Counted from the stretch's first letter, positions 22,851 to 35,329 are shown. The stretch: 64,000 nt of DNA from Laccaria trichodermophora (GCA_018417955.1 JACTVC010000031.1:248001-312000); one strand, 5' to 3'. A program made the numbers and translations. Notes: generated from the sequence alone by a model not told the origin.

Positions 22851-23700
22851 AAAGCATTGCTCTCAGCTTCGCTCCCTGCATACTATGGGGTGGGCAGGAA
22901 GTTGCCGTGATGAAGATGATGCCAAACAAACAAAGAAAGGTCAGGAGTGAAGCGAGAGAGCGGCTGCAACATTTGTGCACAGAGTTCTCGGGGATTCCTT
23001 TTTAAGTTGCCCCATCATATTTTCGCAGGCCAACTATGGTGCAGAGATACACATCGATTAGATCAAGATTAGATAGGTTTTCTGTACCATAGACACTAAA
23101 AGAACAAAGTGCATGATGTTGACGTTGAGGTGTTTCAACACCTATCATGGACACGATTTTGAAGGCCTTTAACCACAGCAACTACACACTAGCTAATTTT
23201 TTCACAGATCTGACTTTGCCAGCCTATCAAAACCATCCACTCGTGCAAGGCCTGCCAGAGGACGCACCTGCATTTCTGAATGTCTCAATCTCATCAACAT
23301 CTACAAGCCCTGCTACTCGTCAATGGGCGCTGTCATAGAGTGCAACCACAACCTTGATTTGGAACCAACGGGGGTGTTCACCAAGTCTTTCGTACAAGAT
23401 CACGGACCTCTTCTTCTTCCCACTTTCTCTTTGTCTTTCCCTTAGGCTCTTCTTCTGCTGCACATTTTGTAGATAGCATTGGAAATTACATAACACGTCA
23501 TAATCACGTCCACGCGTCCTGGTCACCTGAGGTATGATGGGGCAACTTAAAAAGGAATCCCCGAGAACTCCGTGCACAAATGTTGCAGCCGCTCTCTCGC
23601 TTCGCTCCTGACCTTTCTTTGTTTGTTTGGCATCATCTTCATCACGGCAACTTCCCGCCCACCCATAGTATGCAGGGAGCGAAGCTGAGAGCAATGCTTT
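22851..23700. mobile_element. 850-bp element with 168-bp TIRs and TA flanks
   Basis: The segments 22851-23019 and 23533-23700 are near-identical inverted repeats beginning AAAGCATTGCTCTCAGCTTC. TA dinucleotides flank both sides (22849-22850, 23701-23702). The few differences are mostly C/T at CpG sites plus a single-base gap. The interior (about 510 bp) contains a short plus frame at 23147-23338 (ILKAFNHSNYTLANFFTDLT) that resembles the N-terminus of a transposon protein. It is therefore probably a deletion derivative of a larger element. No complete transposase is present. Confidence 0.7.
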
Positions 23701-25137
23701 TAGGAGCCTGCCTACAAGAGTGTTCTGCAGTGTGTTTTCACACTCCGACGGTCCGGCGGGCCGCTCACTCTCCACAACGGATGGGCACGAGACTAGATCT
23801 AAAATCATCAGGTTTTCCTTCTACGGGGCTTCACAACCCTATAAGTATAGTATCCGCATTCTCCACATTCCAGGAACACGCAAACCAGGTACCGCCGCAT
23901 CGCGGGAACGACTGCTCGAAGGGTTGATGGTGATGCGTGCATGGGTGGATCAAAGATGTGGAAGAGCACATGGAAATATGCAGAGTGGGAGATAGAGGTG
24001 TGTAATGGCATAATGGTGCGTGCTGGAGTGGCGGAATTGTTGGTTTTGGATGAGCAGAAGAGGAGGAGGAAGATGGGGAGGATAGAGCTGAAGATGACTC
24101 GGAAGGCCGCAGACAACGAAGGGGAGGACAGAGAGACGGCATACGCGAAGGGGGAGGAGGAGGAGAAGAAAATCTGATGTAGGGAAGATGAGAGTGGCGG
24201 TGGCGGCGACGACGACGACAGCGACGAGGGTAGCGAATCGGATGAAAACAGAGACAGCGACTCCAACTCCTCTGACTCCCCACCACCGACTCCAACTCCA
24301 ACGAAGAATAACCAACAAAACTCACCCTGCCACCCCCAGAAGCGGAAACGACCCCATCCGCAACCTCCCCTCCGGCTCAACATCTACATGAATCCGAAGC
24401 CCTCCTCCCTCTTTTGAGTTGGTATGTGCACAGAGTGTATAGGTCCGTAAGGGAGGAACACGGCCCGTAGATCTGGTTCGGTTGCGTTAAATGGGGAAGA
24501 GGCAGCCTTTGTCGATGCGTGGAGTTTGTGCATTGCGTCAAGGGCTGAGGGGGCTGTGAATAGGACATTGTGTGAGTGTTGAGACGGTTGGCATTGTGAG
24601 TTGACCTAAATTATTTTAACCTGTTCATAACGCTGACAGCCCCCCATAATGCATTTTGGGTGTTTGGGTGTTCAAATTACCTGATAGCTCCCCAATTTCC
24701 TGATGTATTCGTTTGTCCAATCTGGCTGTAGAAGAGTAGTAATCGGAATCCTTAGATTAATGTCGCTGAAGTACAAACAAAGTATAGGCTATACTACTAG
24801 GTACTTATTATAAAAGTAAGGACGCCCCCATAGGTCTTGGTACAGGTCAATTGAATATAATAACTATGCTGCGCAGAGAGGTGCGGCTGGCAGACTGAAG
24901 GGAAATGCCTAAGTAAAATAGATATGTTCTGAATGTAGAATTGAATGAGTCCGACTCTGGCGCAGAAGTTGAACGGTTTCTCCTGGGAGTAAAAAGCTTA
25001 CTTGAAGGCATGATACGTTGCGTAAATTTATCGAGCCAGGAAATAAATAAAAGAAGAAACGAAAAAAAGGAACAGGCATTACAATTGAAGGAAGGGTCCA
25101 TCATCTTAGTTGGCACGACCTGTTAAACTTACTCCAT
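23701..25137. other. No supportable gene
   Basis: A low-complexity purine-rich plus strand (GAGGAGG, GGCGACGACGACGAC around 24050-24250) creates long but compositionally biased frames on both strands. I see no domain or intron structure. From about 24600 the sequence is the 3' flank of the four-TM gene that ends at 25138. Confidence 0.45.
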
Positions 25138-26889
25138 TTAAGCACCACCCACCTTGTTCAAGTCCTCCTGCATTAATATCACAGCTCTTGGCTGTCCCGG
25201 GCGTTCATGATCATAATCCTGCAGTTGCAGCCGTCCAGCTGGATACTTCGCAGTTGGATCCCAAGGGTCCTTTGGATCCACCACTCTGCCTTCCTTAAAA
25301 ATCCCAGCCGTATCAAGCTGGAACGCTATCACCGCAGGGTTTGAGAACCACGGATGTCGGTAATGACTCTGCCAATAGGCGAAGGTGATGCCACACAACA
25401 AGCTCCCGAGATGCAACACAGCCCAAAAGTAAACCCTCCATTGAAGAACGGTGGGATGCGAAGCGGGGATGGCGAATACCACATTCGTCTGGTTCTCTGG
25501 GCCCAGACCATCAAGCTCAACGACCAGGTATGACCAGGCGGATTGATATGCCCGTGAGACAAACTCTATCACAGAACTCTGTAGGGATGGCTCCACGCCA
25601 TTTGGCAAAACATCTGTAAAGCCGGTGAGCAGAGTGTGTGCTCCGACTAGCGGGGTTATCGCCAGCGCCTCGATGGTCAGAGGATCTGGAACAGGCTGGA
25701 AATTTGGGCTGTATATCATCCCCTCAACAACGGCAGGTGAAACTATTATGCAGTCCTGACAAATTGCGGCACCTGCTGTATATGTCACATTTGCAAATGT
25801 GAAGCACGAGTAGTACGTGGAGTTGGTTGTTAGAGTGAGGTAGAGGTTGACACTGGAGGGTATCATGTAAGAGGCGGGGAAAGACGAGTCACAATGTGGA
25901 TCAGGTACCAGACGGAGTTGCATGCTGAGAATCCGCGATTCAGTCACTGTGACGGGATCCGGTAAGTTGGGGTCAGAACCTGGACCCCAAGAATTGTTAG
26001 GGAGGAATGCAGCAAATCCCTGGTTATTCTTATAGGGGTTGTAAACACTAGAATCATTCAGCAATAGTTTCTGTTGGCTCGTGAGGGTAGCGTCAGGATC
26101 CGTAATGTATTCAAAGTTATCCACTCTGAAATACGGAAGACGGATGGAATCCAGCGTAGAACCAACGGGAGCATATTGAATAGTTTGAGTGTCTGCCGAT
26201 TGGATAATAGCCCGTCTGGTGATATTGGATGGCATATAACTGGGTTTAGAAGAATCTGTGTTGAGGGTTCCCCAGGAGACCAAGTCAAACGCCACTCCGC
26301 CCTCTACAGCGGGCGAAATAAGAGAGGATTGGTTTCGATAACTAGAAATATCGATTCCAGCGATTCCCTGCGTGATGTTCACAACAGGAACCAATCCCTC
26401 CACCATAATGGAAGAGGGTTCCCAGGTGACAGATCCCGTCAGGATAGATGAAAAATAATCCATCCCGAAGCAAGAGAAGATAATGAGATAGACGAGAAAG
26501 ACATTTTTTCGGTTCGCTACGTCGCGGGGCCAAAGTAGCGTCATTATTCCACCATCAACGACTTTGGAGAAGCCAGCTATGGTAATTTCACCCTTTTCCA
26601 TGAGCATAAAAGCATACCGCCAAAGAAGCTTGCCAGTCCAGACTGCAGCCGCCGCGCGGGTGGCGCTGGCTGCGACGTTGAGCGCGGTTGTGATGTCAGA
26701 CTGCAGGAGTCTGTAGGACTTGATACCAGCTTCGGCCTTTGAGCCATCGAGGTTCCTGAACTGAGGTCGACGATGGTCGAGATTGTAGACCACTCCCGGC
26801 CAATCGATAACATAGAGGGTCACGAAAGTGATGGAGATGGTCATAAGAAAGTGAACAAGAAAGGGCACAGCCTTCTTGTCGTGAGACAT
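25138..26889 (-). CDS. Four-TM glycoprotein, family of four (dispersed copy, 583 aa)
   Basis: A single uninterrupted frame of 583 residues. Hydrophobic segments: about 8-26 (VPFLVHFLMTISITFVTLYV), an Ala-rich segment about 72-97, about 128-150 (NVFLVYLIIFSCFGMDYFSS) and about 488-510 (VYFWAVLHLGSLLCGITFAY). Between the third and fourth lies a predicted extracytoplasmic domain of about 330 residues with many N-glycosylation sequons (NIT, NQS, NDS, NNS, NST, NVT) and a conserved Cys motif (SCFTFANVTYTAG, CQDC). The C-tail of about 75 residues has FKEG and DPWDPTAKYPAGRLQLQDYD, shared with the copies at 39198, 47792 and 57377. I do not recognise a named family or function; it is common in Agaricales as hypothetical proteins. 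This copy is clearly more divergent than the other three and starts directly with MSHDKK without the tiny first exon they seem to use. Confidence 0.75.
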   Translation of the reverse strand: MSHDKKAVPFLVHFLMTISITFVTLYVIDWPGVVYNLDHRRPQFRNLDGSKAEAGIKSYRLLQSDITTALNVAASATRAAAAVWTGKLLWRYAFMLMEKGEITIAGFSKVVDGGIMTLLWPRDVANRKNVFLVYLIIFSCFGMDYFSSILTGSVTWEPSSIMVEGLVPVVNITQGIAGIDISSYRNQSSLISPAVEGGVAFDLVSWGTLNTDSSKPSYMPSNITRRAIIQSADTQTIQYAPVGSTLDSIRLPYFRVDNFEYITDPDATLTSQQKLLLNDSSVYNPYKNNQGFAAFLPNNSWGPGSDPNLPDPVTVTESRILSMQLRLVPDPHCDSSFPASYMIPSSVNLYLTLTTNSTYYSCFTFANVTYTAGAAICQDCIIVSPAVVEGMIYSPNFQPVPDPLTIEALAITPLVGAHTLLTGFTDVLPNGVEPSLQSSVIEFVSRAYQSAWSYLVVELDGLGPENQTNVVFAIPASHPTVLQWRVYFWAVLHLGSLLCGITFAYWQSHYRHPWFSNPAVIAFQLDTAGIFKEGRVVDPKDPWDPTAKYPAGRLQLQDYDHERPGQPRAVILMQEDLNKVGGA

Positions 26890-28965
26890 AGAAAGTATTC
26901 TGAGTACGGCATAGTTAGCTTCAACATGACGTGGAAGAGGTGCTCCTTACATGGCCTTCAGGATTTTCATTTTGCAAGATCGCGTTCGTGTGGCCGCGTT
27001 TCCTGCAAAAAACGACAGAAAAAAGTCAATGAAAGGAAGTTTGACGTTACTCAGAATCTAGAGCAGGGACAAGATGAAGAAAGAGGTCAGTGACGGCCTC
27101 GCCTACTTAAATACAAAAACTTGATCGAGATGCGGGTGATCAAAGCGTGGACACCGTCCATCTGCAGTTCATCTAACACTTCTTGTTGTACACACACAGC
27201 GCCGTTAACAATCTGCCAGCCTCAGCGCTAGATTGACTCATGGCAGAAAACGGAAGTAGGTATGGAACTCACCTCTCATTCTGCAATCGCAAAAATAGGT
27301 CCCCAGCACGTTGCAGAAAATGGTGAATGCGAGCCGGAGCCTCCGCATCCTGTTTGCGATTACACTACACTGGCATTCGCAACTCGCATAATTTCCGCTC
27401 GCGTCAAGCTCCCATTCCTAATTTTGAAAGTTTTGACTTCTTGTTCTTGCGGCAACAGTATGAAGTGACACAAAAACGTAAAGGTGGTGGGTTTGATTAC
27501 ACACTCCAATTCCCGTTCCGCCGAGGAGCACGAGTCGCGGTGTCTATCTTGAATGCCGGTGAGTTGAGACATGCACGTGTTTACACGTGCTGAATTCATG
27601 TCGAGTTTAAGTTGTAAAGACATAGGCTGCAAGCCGCATGAACGGATGCGCAGGGCGAAGTGTCGCACTATGTCTGGAGGTGATCTAACGTAATGGTTCA
27701 AACCCACAATTTCGGACCGATACCTGGGTTCGAGTCTCGTCGTTTCGGCTGAGGTGACACCATCTACTAACTGCACACTTCACTATACTGTGCTGTTACT
27801 TCCAGATTGATTGGAATGCAGCGGCGAATATGAGGGCTACATATGCACTCAAAACTGCGGGATACGCTGAAATCTTTTTTGTCCTGATACAATTTCTAAG
27901 TCTGGTGATGAAATGGTTTCTCCAGCCTTGTCTCGCCTGGGAGGATTTTCGAGCAATTTTATGATTTTTTGGAACGTTGCTTCCATCTCGTTTTTGAGCA
28001 CATCGGCAAAAACGGAGTCAAATCTCCGTGGGCATCACAACTTTTTTGGCAGTTTTGAAGTCTTGAATGAAGCATACCACTTATAAGATGTCTGAGCGCG
28101 AATCGAATTCGTTCATACTTGCTTTCCCCCCTCCAGTGCTCCCGGCTACTCCCAACCCCCTGTGGCTTCCCCTTTTTTCTACAAGTTTCGCCAACCAAAG
28201 GATCCGAAATCACACGGTCTTGTGTAGATCATTCCCACTCGACTAGCGTCTCGATGGTCCGATGAATGAGAAAATTGAAGAGGGTTACGCGATACGGGTC
28301 TTGGGTTACATATGTTCAATTCTATGTTTCAGCCGTCGACCTAACTTCGACCCTTCATTCTCAGATTACATTGGGAATAGGCTGGAATAGGGGGCTCCTA
28401 GCCCGCGCCAAATGGGCATCGGTCCCCTAATTTGATGTGGCTCGACATTGAATCCGCCTCATCCCGTCAACGGTGAACGGCACCTCGGACCATAAGTACA
28501 TATCTGCTCATCAGCATCTTCAGGATCATTGATGAGGAGGATTTCGGTACTTTTATCCTCGATGATACGAGTGGTAATGCCAAAATATCGGTACCATTTT
28601 TTGTGGTACAATCATTCTTCACCCCGTTTATTGGAGGAAAACGTTCAAGGGTTTGGGGGGCGGGGAGGAGGACAGGTGACCAGCGGAGGCCGAGTAAAAA
28701 TAGAACCCGTGCCGCGCATTTTCGATCAACAAGCCCACCCTAACCAAATCTGGAACTTACACACAACTCCTCCCGCCGCGTTGCTGATAAAACGGATCTG
28801 GGTTATCAATTTCTTCGACCTTTACTCCTCCTTCCTGAAACCTTCTGCACGAATCCAGCAATACACGGGGCGTCCAAGCCCATGGGTCAGTAAACGCCAA
28901 GAAAACCTAAATTCGTTGAAAACACAGCAACTTCGTCCTGACTATTGTGAAAGCGGTTTGTTGGA
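26890..28965. other. Promoter flank and intergenic DNA, no clear gene
   Basis: Minus-strand TATTTAAG near 27105-27112 may be the TATA element of the four-TM gene. A perfect 8-bp palindrome with a 2-nt spacer, GCACGTGT/ACACGTGC, lies at 27573-27590. Frames such as 27360-27776 (-) and 28529-29059 (+) show no recognised sequence. The region just before 28966 is the promoter and 5' leader of the coiled-coil gene. Confidence 0.45.
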
Positions 28966-31900
28966 ATGGATTCTCCAATTCCTCCCTCTTCAGGCGCTGC
29001 TCCTTTACGATTCCAGAGTTATAGGGCAAGACTTCAGTCCCACGCGAATGCATCTATGACTCAGATCGAACATCATTCTCCTGACAACTGCAACGAGCTA
29101 AGTTGCACGCAATCTCAAAGAAGCGGGTCGTCGAGTCATATTTCTCCAGGACTTGACCAACAAGTTTCGTTTTTTTCTGTTTTCCTCGATGTGCAGTTTA
29201 CGTCGCTGACACAACGGTTTCAGGCCCGAATACCGACATCGGTATGCGATGCGAACTGCAGCAGCATGTCGTTGGCAAATAGACGTCCATCGGCTAATAC
29301 CAATGATCAACCACATGTCGCGGTTAACCAAAGAAACGCGGCAGCCATGCAGCAACCCGGGTTGCTTGACCAAGCAAATATCCAACACCCACCTCGACAT
29401 CGCAACGGCTATCAGCAACAGCAAAATCCGAGTGCTGTACCGGTACGCAGATTATCGTGCCTTGTTCTAAACCACGGTTGAGCTAATTTACCGCCTTGCG
29501 ATAACTAGGGCTCAATGTCAAACGTAACGCACTCGGCATCATATCAGGGACAGGGAGACGTCTCCTGCGATACTCCTCATCGCTCTTTTCCTCCATCGAG
29601 ACAAAACTCTTCTGAGATTCAGGCCCTGCTTAGAGAGTACGCCATTTCTCAGAACTCACAAGCAACACGTAGTGGGGACGAACCTCGCCAGCGCGCTCCT
29701 TTACGTCAACACACTGCACCATCAGTCTCAGGAGGTGTTCCACGTTCGGCTAATCCCCAACAACAATATCAAAACCCACCGCATCCTCCGCCATCCGTGC
29801 GATATGCACGGTACTCATCATCCTCCCAGTACTCTCCTGCAACCTCATCTCAACCAGTTTCAGGAGGTGCCCCATGTTCTACTGCTGTGACGGCCCCGCC
29901 GAATCATGCTCTGTATGTCGTTCCACGACAACAATCTCAGCATATACCACATCAAACGTCATCTTCGTCCTATGCCCAGGACCCACCGCAATCTTCATCG
30001 TCCTCTCAAGACCCTGCACTTCTTCCTCGGCAAAGTACATCACTAGTTTCAGGAGGTGTTCCACTTTATGCAGCATCGCCACCGAATCAATCTCTTCATG
30101 CTGCAGTTCCCTCACAACAGTCATCCCGACACATAGTACCTACACAGCACCCTCCACCCTCTGAACAACATGTTCCTTCTTCCAGTCAGCACCCGCCGCA
30201 ATCTTCGTCATCTTCCCCATGCACTCCTGCACCCTATCCACAACAAAACTCCCAACGGACAACGCACCGTCGTTCATCCTCTCAAGGTGTTCCTATAACC
30301 AGCACTTCAGGCTTCACTCGCTCAGAGCAGCCTGCACGTTCTGCTGTGCCATGTCCTCCAGCTGTGGCTCTTGCCCAGGCATTTAATCCCCAACACCAAC
30401 AACCCCCTCCAACTAAGCAAGTATCCCATGATCAACCCCCATTACCTGCTCAGTGCGCATCATACCCCCCTCCTCAATACGCCCAACAATCTGGTCAGCA
30501 CCCTCCTCCACCTCCACCACCACCTCCTCCTTCACACTCCTCTGCACAACAAGCTCCTCGTCCAACACAATCCCGTTCAGCACCTCGGCCTGTCCGACCC
30601 TCATCGCCGGGCCGCCAGTTCCCTGAAGAGACAGCAGGTGACCGGATGGTCAAGGAAGCTATCATTAACGCACTATCACCCGTCAGCATAGCCTACGAAG
30701 ACACTTGGAAGATGCTCTCCAGGAACGTCGAGCATTGCGTTGCGAAGGTACATCGTGATTTTGCTCGAGCTATGAACGAGGAGAGACAGCGCAACCAAAA
30801 GCTCTCGAATGATCTGGCGTATGTGAAGGAAGAGCGGAAAACCCTGCGTGAAGAGACGGAGGCGATTAGGAAGGCGATGGATATCATGTTGAGGGATAAT
30901 GGTAATCTCAAGGAAGCGTTGACGAAAGCCAGGGGGGTGATTGCGAAGAACGAGGAGGAGCTGTGTGACCTCCGAGCGGAGAAGGATAGTCTTGCGATGG
31001 AGCTTAATATTGTCCGGCGTGCGAATGAGCAGACTGTGGAGGAGCTGGGGAAGAGGAAGGGGGAGATGGAGGCGGTGGATTATGTTGATAGTTTTGTGGG
31101 GAGTATGAGGAGCGAGTTTGCGAAGCAGATGGATTTGAATTTGACGTCGCTTTTTAAGGAGTTGCATGAGCAGAAGACGTTGAGGATACAGGCGGAGAAG
31201 AGGTTGGAGGATGCGATGGGGAAGATGAAGGCTGTGAGTTTTCTTTTTTTCTTTCTCCTTCGTTGCGAGGATGAAGACTAACTTGTGTTTTGTCATGTAG
31301 ATCGCGGACTCGGTTACTGATCCGCAGCCTTCATCCCCGTGTCATAGTAGGGATGGATCGACCGTTATCGGTACACCAGCACCTGGTGATCTCGGAAAGC
31401 GAGATTATCCCTCCTCAGCTGCAACTTCACCTATCATCCTCGCACCTCATTTCCTCGTTCCTTCAAGACCATCGTCGCGTTTATCACTCAGTAGACCCTC
31501 TTCCAGGGCATCAGTCAACCCACCACCTCTACCCGCTTCACCGATCTCACCTGACCGACGATCAGCGCGTATACAGCCCCATCATTCTGGAGAACCTCCA
31601 CTCCCCACTCCACCGCCGAGTTCGGGGCTGAAGAGGAGTCGGGCGGAGTACGAGGTTGAGGAGGCTGGGTCTGTGGTTGATGATGAAGGGGCCAAGAGGG
31701 GTGCTACGCGCAAACGGAGTGGGTCGGCATCGACGGCTGTAGTGGATCCTGTGCAGACGCCTGAGCCTGAGCCTTTTTCGTTCTTTGTTAAGATGGAGGA
31801 TGGTGAGGTAGATGAATTGAAAGAAGCTCCTGCGGGCGAAGATGGAGAGGTGGGGATGGGGGAAGAGGAGGTGAAGATGGTGGAAGAAGAGGTCGTCATG

Positions 31901-32298
31901 GCAGATGTTAAAGTGGAGGAATGCAACTTGAAAACCTCAGGCAGTAAGCCTAGTCCCCCCGCCGCCGCGCCAATCAAGCGCAAGCTCCTCGGGATCAATC
32001 ACATACCTCTATTGTTCCATGTCGAACCTGAGCGATTGCGGTGTCGCATGTGCTTGTGAGTTTTTACTCCCCCCATTGTTCAATGTTTTGTCGCTAATCC
32101 TGGGTATGTGACGTATGTAGGACGTTGGACCCTCTTGCTGCGAAGAAAGGCGCGGGTTGTTTTCCCCGGAATTCGCAATGGCCTGCGTTGTTTGATCATT
32201 GTATGAGGGAACACCCCAAGGCTTGCGAGGATATGGAGAGGCTTACACCAGCGCAAATCGCGGAGATGAGGGCAAGGATGAGCAGGGGCAAGTCGTGA
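28966..32298 (+). CDS. Pro/Gln/Ser-rich coiled-coil protein with C-terminal Cys/His finger (about 1024 aa)
   Basis: Exons proposed: 28966-29163, 29224-29442, 29509-31233, 31301-32055 and 32121-32298; the total is divisible by three. The first intron is optional because it is also open in frame. Residues 1 to about 500 are low complexity, with three degenerate repeats around VSGGVP/VSGGAP and a run of ten prolines. A long charged helix follows (VAKVHRDFARAMNEERQRNQ onwards, roughly 180 residues of heptad-like sequence). Then comes a Ser/Pro-rich segment with a basic patch (LKRSRAEYEVEE), an acidic stretch, and at the end a finger, LRCRMCL ... FDHCMREHPKACEDMERL. Function is unknown; the finger and basic patch suggest a nuclear role. 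The next gene is a shorter paralogue with the same finger and the same intron position within it. Confidence 0.7.
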
Positions 32299-33280
32299 GT
32301 ATGATCATGAATCGTACCATTTCATTGCTCTTTGAATTTTGAAATGTTCGGCTTCTCCTCCTCCGGCGCCTCCATTCTTTCATTTCGTGGGTTCATTTTG
32401 TTCGCCATTCCTAGAACTCGTTTTGACAATTGGTCATGAATTTCGTTTGCATATGGGTTTTTACCCCCTTTTCATGCTTTCTCGACATGTGCATTAACTC
32501 CATAGAATCCTATTACATATGTAATACTAACACTGACTCGACCAATTTACATGAATACATAATTTCTGTAGATATATACGTGATGTAAATGACTTGCACA
32601 TAGTTAACGTTGTATCGATACCAGGTTTGGGTGGTTACCGCCAAAAAGCGACTTGGTCAATATCGACGTCGTCAAGAAAGTAGCTACTATTGTTTCGATG
32701 AGAACTGCGTACGCTGTAGTGTACGTACAAGCCTACAATACCGCCTGCCAGATTCTTTTTGTATCAACGTCAAAATTGGATGGAGCGCGGAAGAGCGGGG
32801 ACCGGCTTCCACATCAGGAAATTCCCTTCTCCCACCATCAACCCAACGACAAGAAAACACAAAACGACTGTGACTGACTCTTATTGACGGTGTAGAAATG
32901 CAAGGATCAGTGACAGTAATTCTAATAACGCCTAATCTCCCATGCGTATATTGATTCTTTTGTGCAGGTATTATCAGTAACCGCCCTATCAAGCAGGGCC
33001 TATTGTCCTTTTTGTCTTCGCCCTTCCGTCTTCTTGACAACATGACACGCGCCGCGTTGATTGTGATGCACCCGCTAATAAGTCCATGGATTCACGCATT
33101 GTGGGTCCAAGCATATATCTTTATCCCTCTCTGTGTCGTGCTGGCTGGTACAGACTTTCCCTGCTCGAGCCTTCGTTTTGACTTATATCCTTCGTTGACC
33201 GAACGAACAACCCTCGCTTGCACTGCTGAAAGACCTGCATATTGACCACCTCTATCTATCTAGCTATTGTTTGACGTAAA
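32299..33280. other. Intergenic between the two paralogous finger genes
   Basis: The 3' flank of one gene and promoter of the next. The frames 32687-33043 (-) and 33003-33245 (+) are short and unrecognised. No repeat was seen. Confidence 0.5.
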
Positions 33281-34829
33281 ATGAGCCGACCTATGAACCA
33301 CAATGGACGAGCTGTTGGACCCACTCGGGTATGTTGTCACGACGTACCCCGGTATTTTTCGGTGCTGACAGATGCGTAGGCATTACAGCACCCACCGCGA
33401 ATCGTGACCTCCTTGCAGGCCGAAGGGGTTACCCCCATGAGCGGTCGTCCCATTAATCCAGCTGGATCACATCCCACCATCGAGAACGCCATTGAGTCCC
33501 AGATCCAAGCTTTAGCATTTCGACGAGCTTCCAGAGCTCGCGTAGCAGCACAGGCGTACATGGAGTCGATCACACCTGTTCAACAGCAGGGACAGGCCCG
33601 TCAAGCTCCTCCTCCTCCTAGGCACCAACAGGTTCCTCCCATACCAACAGCAGCACATACCCTTTCCTCCCCTTCCCAAGCCATGCTAATCCTCGATAAC
33701 GCGTTTCGAGGGTACGCAGACAAGTTCCAACAAGACATGGCGAACCTCCGTTTAGCGTGTACCCGTGCTGTCTATTCGGAGCAACAAGACAAAGAGAGGC
33801 TGAAAACCCGTTGCCTGGGCTTCAAGCATGAGCTTGATATTGTTCGGCAGAAAATGCGTGCTCTGATGTCTGAGCGGGATGCACTTGTGGCTATGAACAA
33901 TTCTGGGAACGAATCGGAAGGAAGGGGTATTAAACGTTCGAGAGACCCTGAGAACGCTGAGGGCGTTCGAGAGTTGCTCTTATCGGCTTCTAGATCTCCT
34001 TCCCCTGTAGAGCCCGCCTCCGCCTCGTCATCGATTTCTCCTTCAAGCGCGCCGCCACAGAGTGGATCGCTTCCCCCTTCAAGCGCCTCATTCAGTGTGC
34101 TCCGTTCTCCCTTCAAAGACAACGAAAGCCGTGCCTTCCGGATTCGCCTTTCATCAAAACGTCGCTCGTCGTCCGAGTGTCCCCCGCCTAGCGCTTCCAT
34201 TTCCCCATCGCCCCCATCTCCTGCGCTTTCGTCCGCCTCTTGCCCATCTCTTGATCTTCCCTCCCTCAGGAACCGCACCCCAGCTTTTATAGTCCCATAC
34301 AAGTCAGATGGAACGGCGTTTGAAGTTACCGACGTCCCAGGCGAAACGATCAAGGTGAGGCGTCCTCGCAAGAAGAGGCGCCAAGTTGAGGTTGAAGATG
34401 GCGAGATCGTTGTTAAAGGTCTTGGGGAACATGATATGGATACCGACAACGACTCTGAAGGCAGCAGCAATAAGTCGTCTCCGGTCTCTCAGCCTACTTC
34501 TCCTCAAATCGAAGTCACACATGTTGACTTGATGTATGTCCCTGCGAAGGGGGTGTTGACATGCCGGGCATGCTTGTAAGTCCACTTGACTCTATCTGTT
34601 TATGCTGGGGCTTACGGTTTGGTTTCGTGATAGGTTTGATTACAACAAGTCTGGTTCTGGGTCAAAAGGCAAAGAACCACAGACCTTCCCTACGGATGCT
34701 ATGTGGGACGAGCTCCGCGACCACTGTGTCAAGGAACACCCTTCAGCTTGCGCGGATGTTGCTCGGCTACATCCTGCTGAGATTTATGAGCTGAGGAGGC
34801 GGCTGGCTCAGATGTCCCGAGCTATGTGA
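33281..34829 (+). CDS. Coiled-coil protein with C-terminal Cys/His finger, paralogue (479 aa)
   Basis: Exons 33281-33328, 33380-34575 and 34634-34829, introns 51 and 58 nt, giving 479 residues. It starts MSRPMNHNGRAVGPTR. A helical segment lies around residues 125-170 (DKFQQDMANLRLACTRAVYS; KQHELDIVRQK-type heptads). A long Ser/Pro-rich part follows, then a basic motif (RRPRKKRRQVEVEDGE), an acidic patch, and the finger LTCRACL ... WDELRDHCVKEHPSACADVARL. CxxC is separated from HCx4Hx3C by about 33 residues, and the final intron splits the codon just after CxxC exactly as in the upstream gene. That shared intron makes common descent clear. No named family is recognised; a nuclear or nucleic-acid role is an inference from the basic patch and finger. 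Confidence 0.7.
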
Positions 34830-35329
34830 TCCCTGTGCTGGCTCATGCTTTGTTTTCTGTTTTTCTTCAATCGGCTCGTCCTATCGTATCATTTTTTCGT
34901 AACTTCCATCATCATCATCCTCTCTCGCACCATTTCAAGCCATGGCTCTCTGCAAGTTCTCTCTTGATCCCCTCATGATTATGACTCTTCCACGACGATT
35001 TTTACTTTACATCTGTTTGTATCCCTATGCATATACTGTAAGGCGACCTCGATGTATATCATGCTTTTGTACGCATACTTAATAGCACTACAAAATTCCA
35101 ACGAATCTCGTCCGCACAGTCCGGAACGTCCAGCTTTATTGTCTTACGCCATCAGAACCAAACAACATTTTATTGTCCTCTGCCCGCAGACGACTACTTT
35201 CGAAGACCTTGTGACATTGGCATTGCAGCGTCCGCGCCAGAATATTTCAATGTATATAATTGAAACGCCGGAGGGACGCAGTGCGATGAATCCGTCCATC
35301 TCTCACCCGCTCCGAGTGTAGTCAATCGC
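34830..35329. other. Intergenic
   Basis: The 3' flank of the finger gene and promoter of the receptor-like gene. The 35052-35321 frame has no signal or domain. Confidence 0.5.

Noticed and set aside
23808..24383. Long Ser- and Pro-rich frames on the minus strand and matching plus frames
   Set aside because: Purine-rich low-complexity DNA opens several frames at once; no domain, no start context, no introns.
27725..27755. Possible tRNA T-arm (GGTTCGAGTC)
   Set aside because: The 5-bp stem does not pair and no cloverleaf can be drawn.
30676..31296. 206-residue minus-strand frame
   Set aside because: Antisense to the coiled-coil exon of the gene at 28966-32298. The composition (His, Arg, Leu, Pro) is that of a reversed charged helix.
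33772..34470. 232-residue minus-strand frame
   Set aside because: Antisense to the Ser/Pro-rich exon of the gene at 33281-34829.
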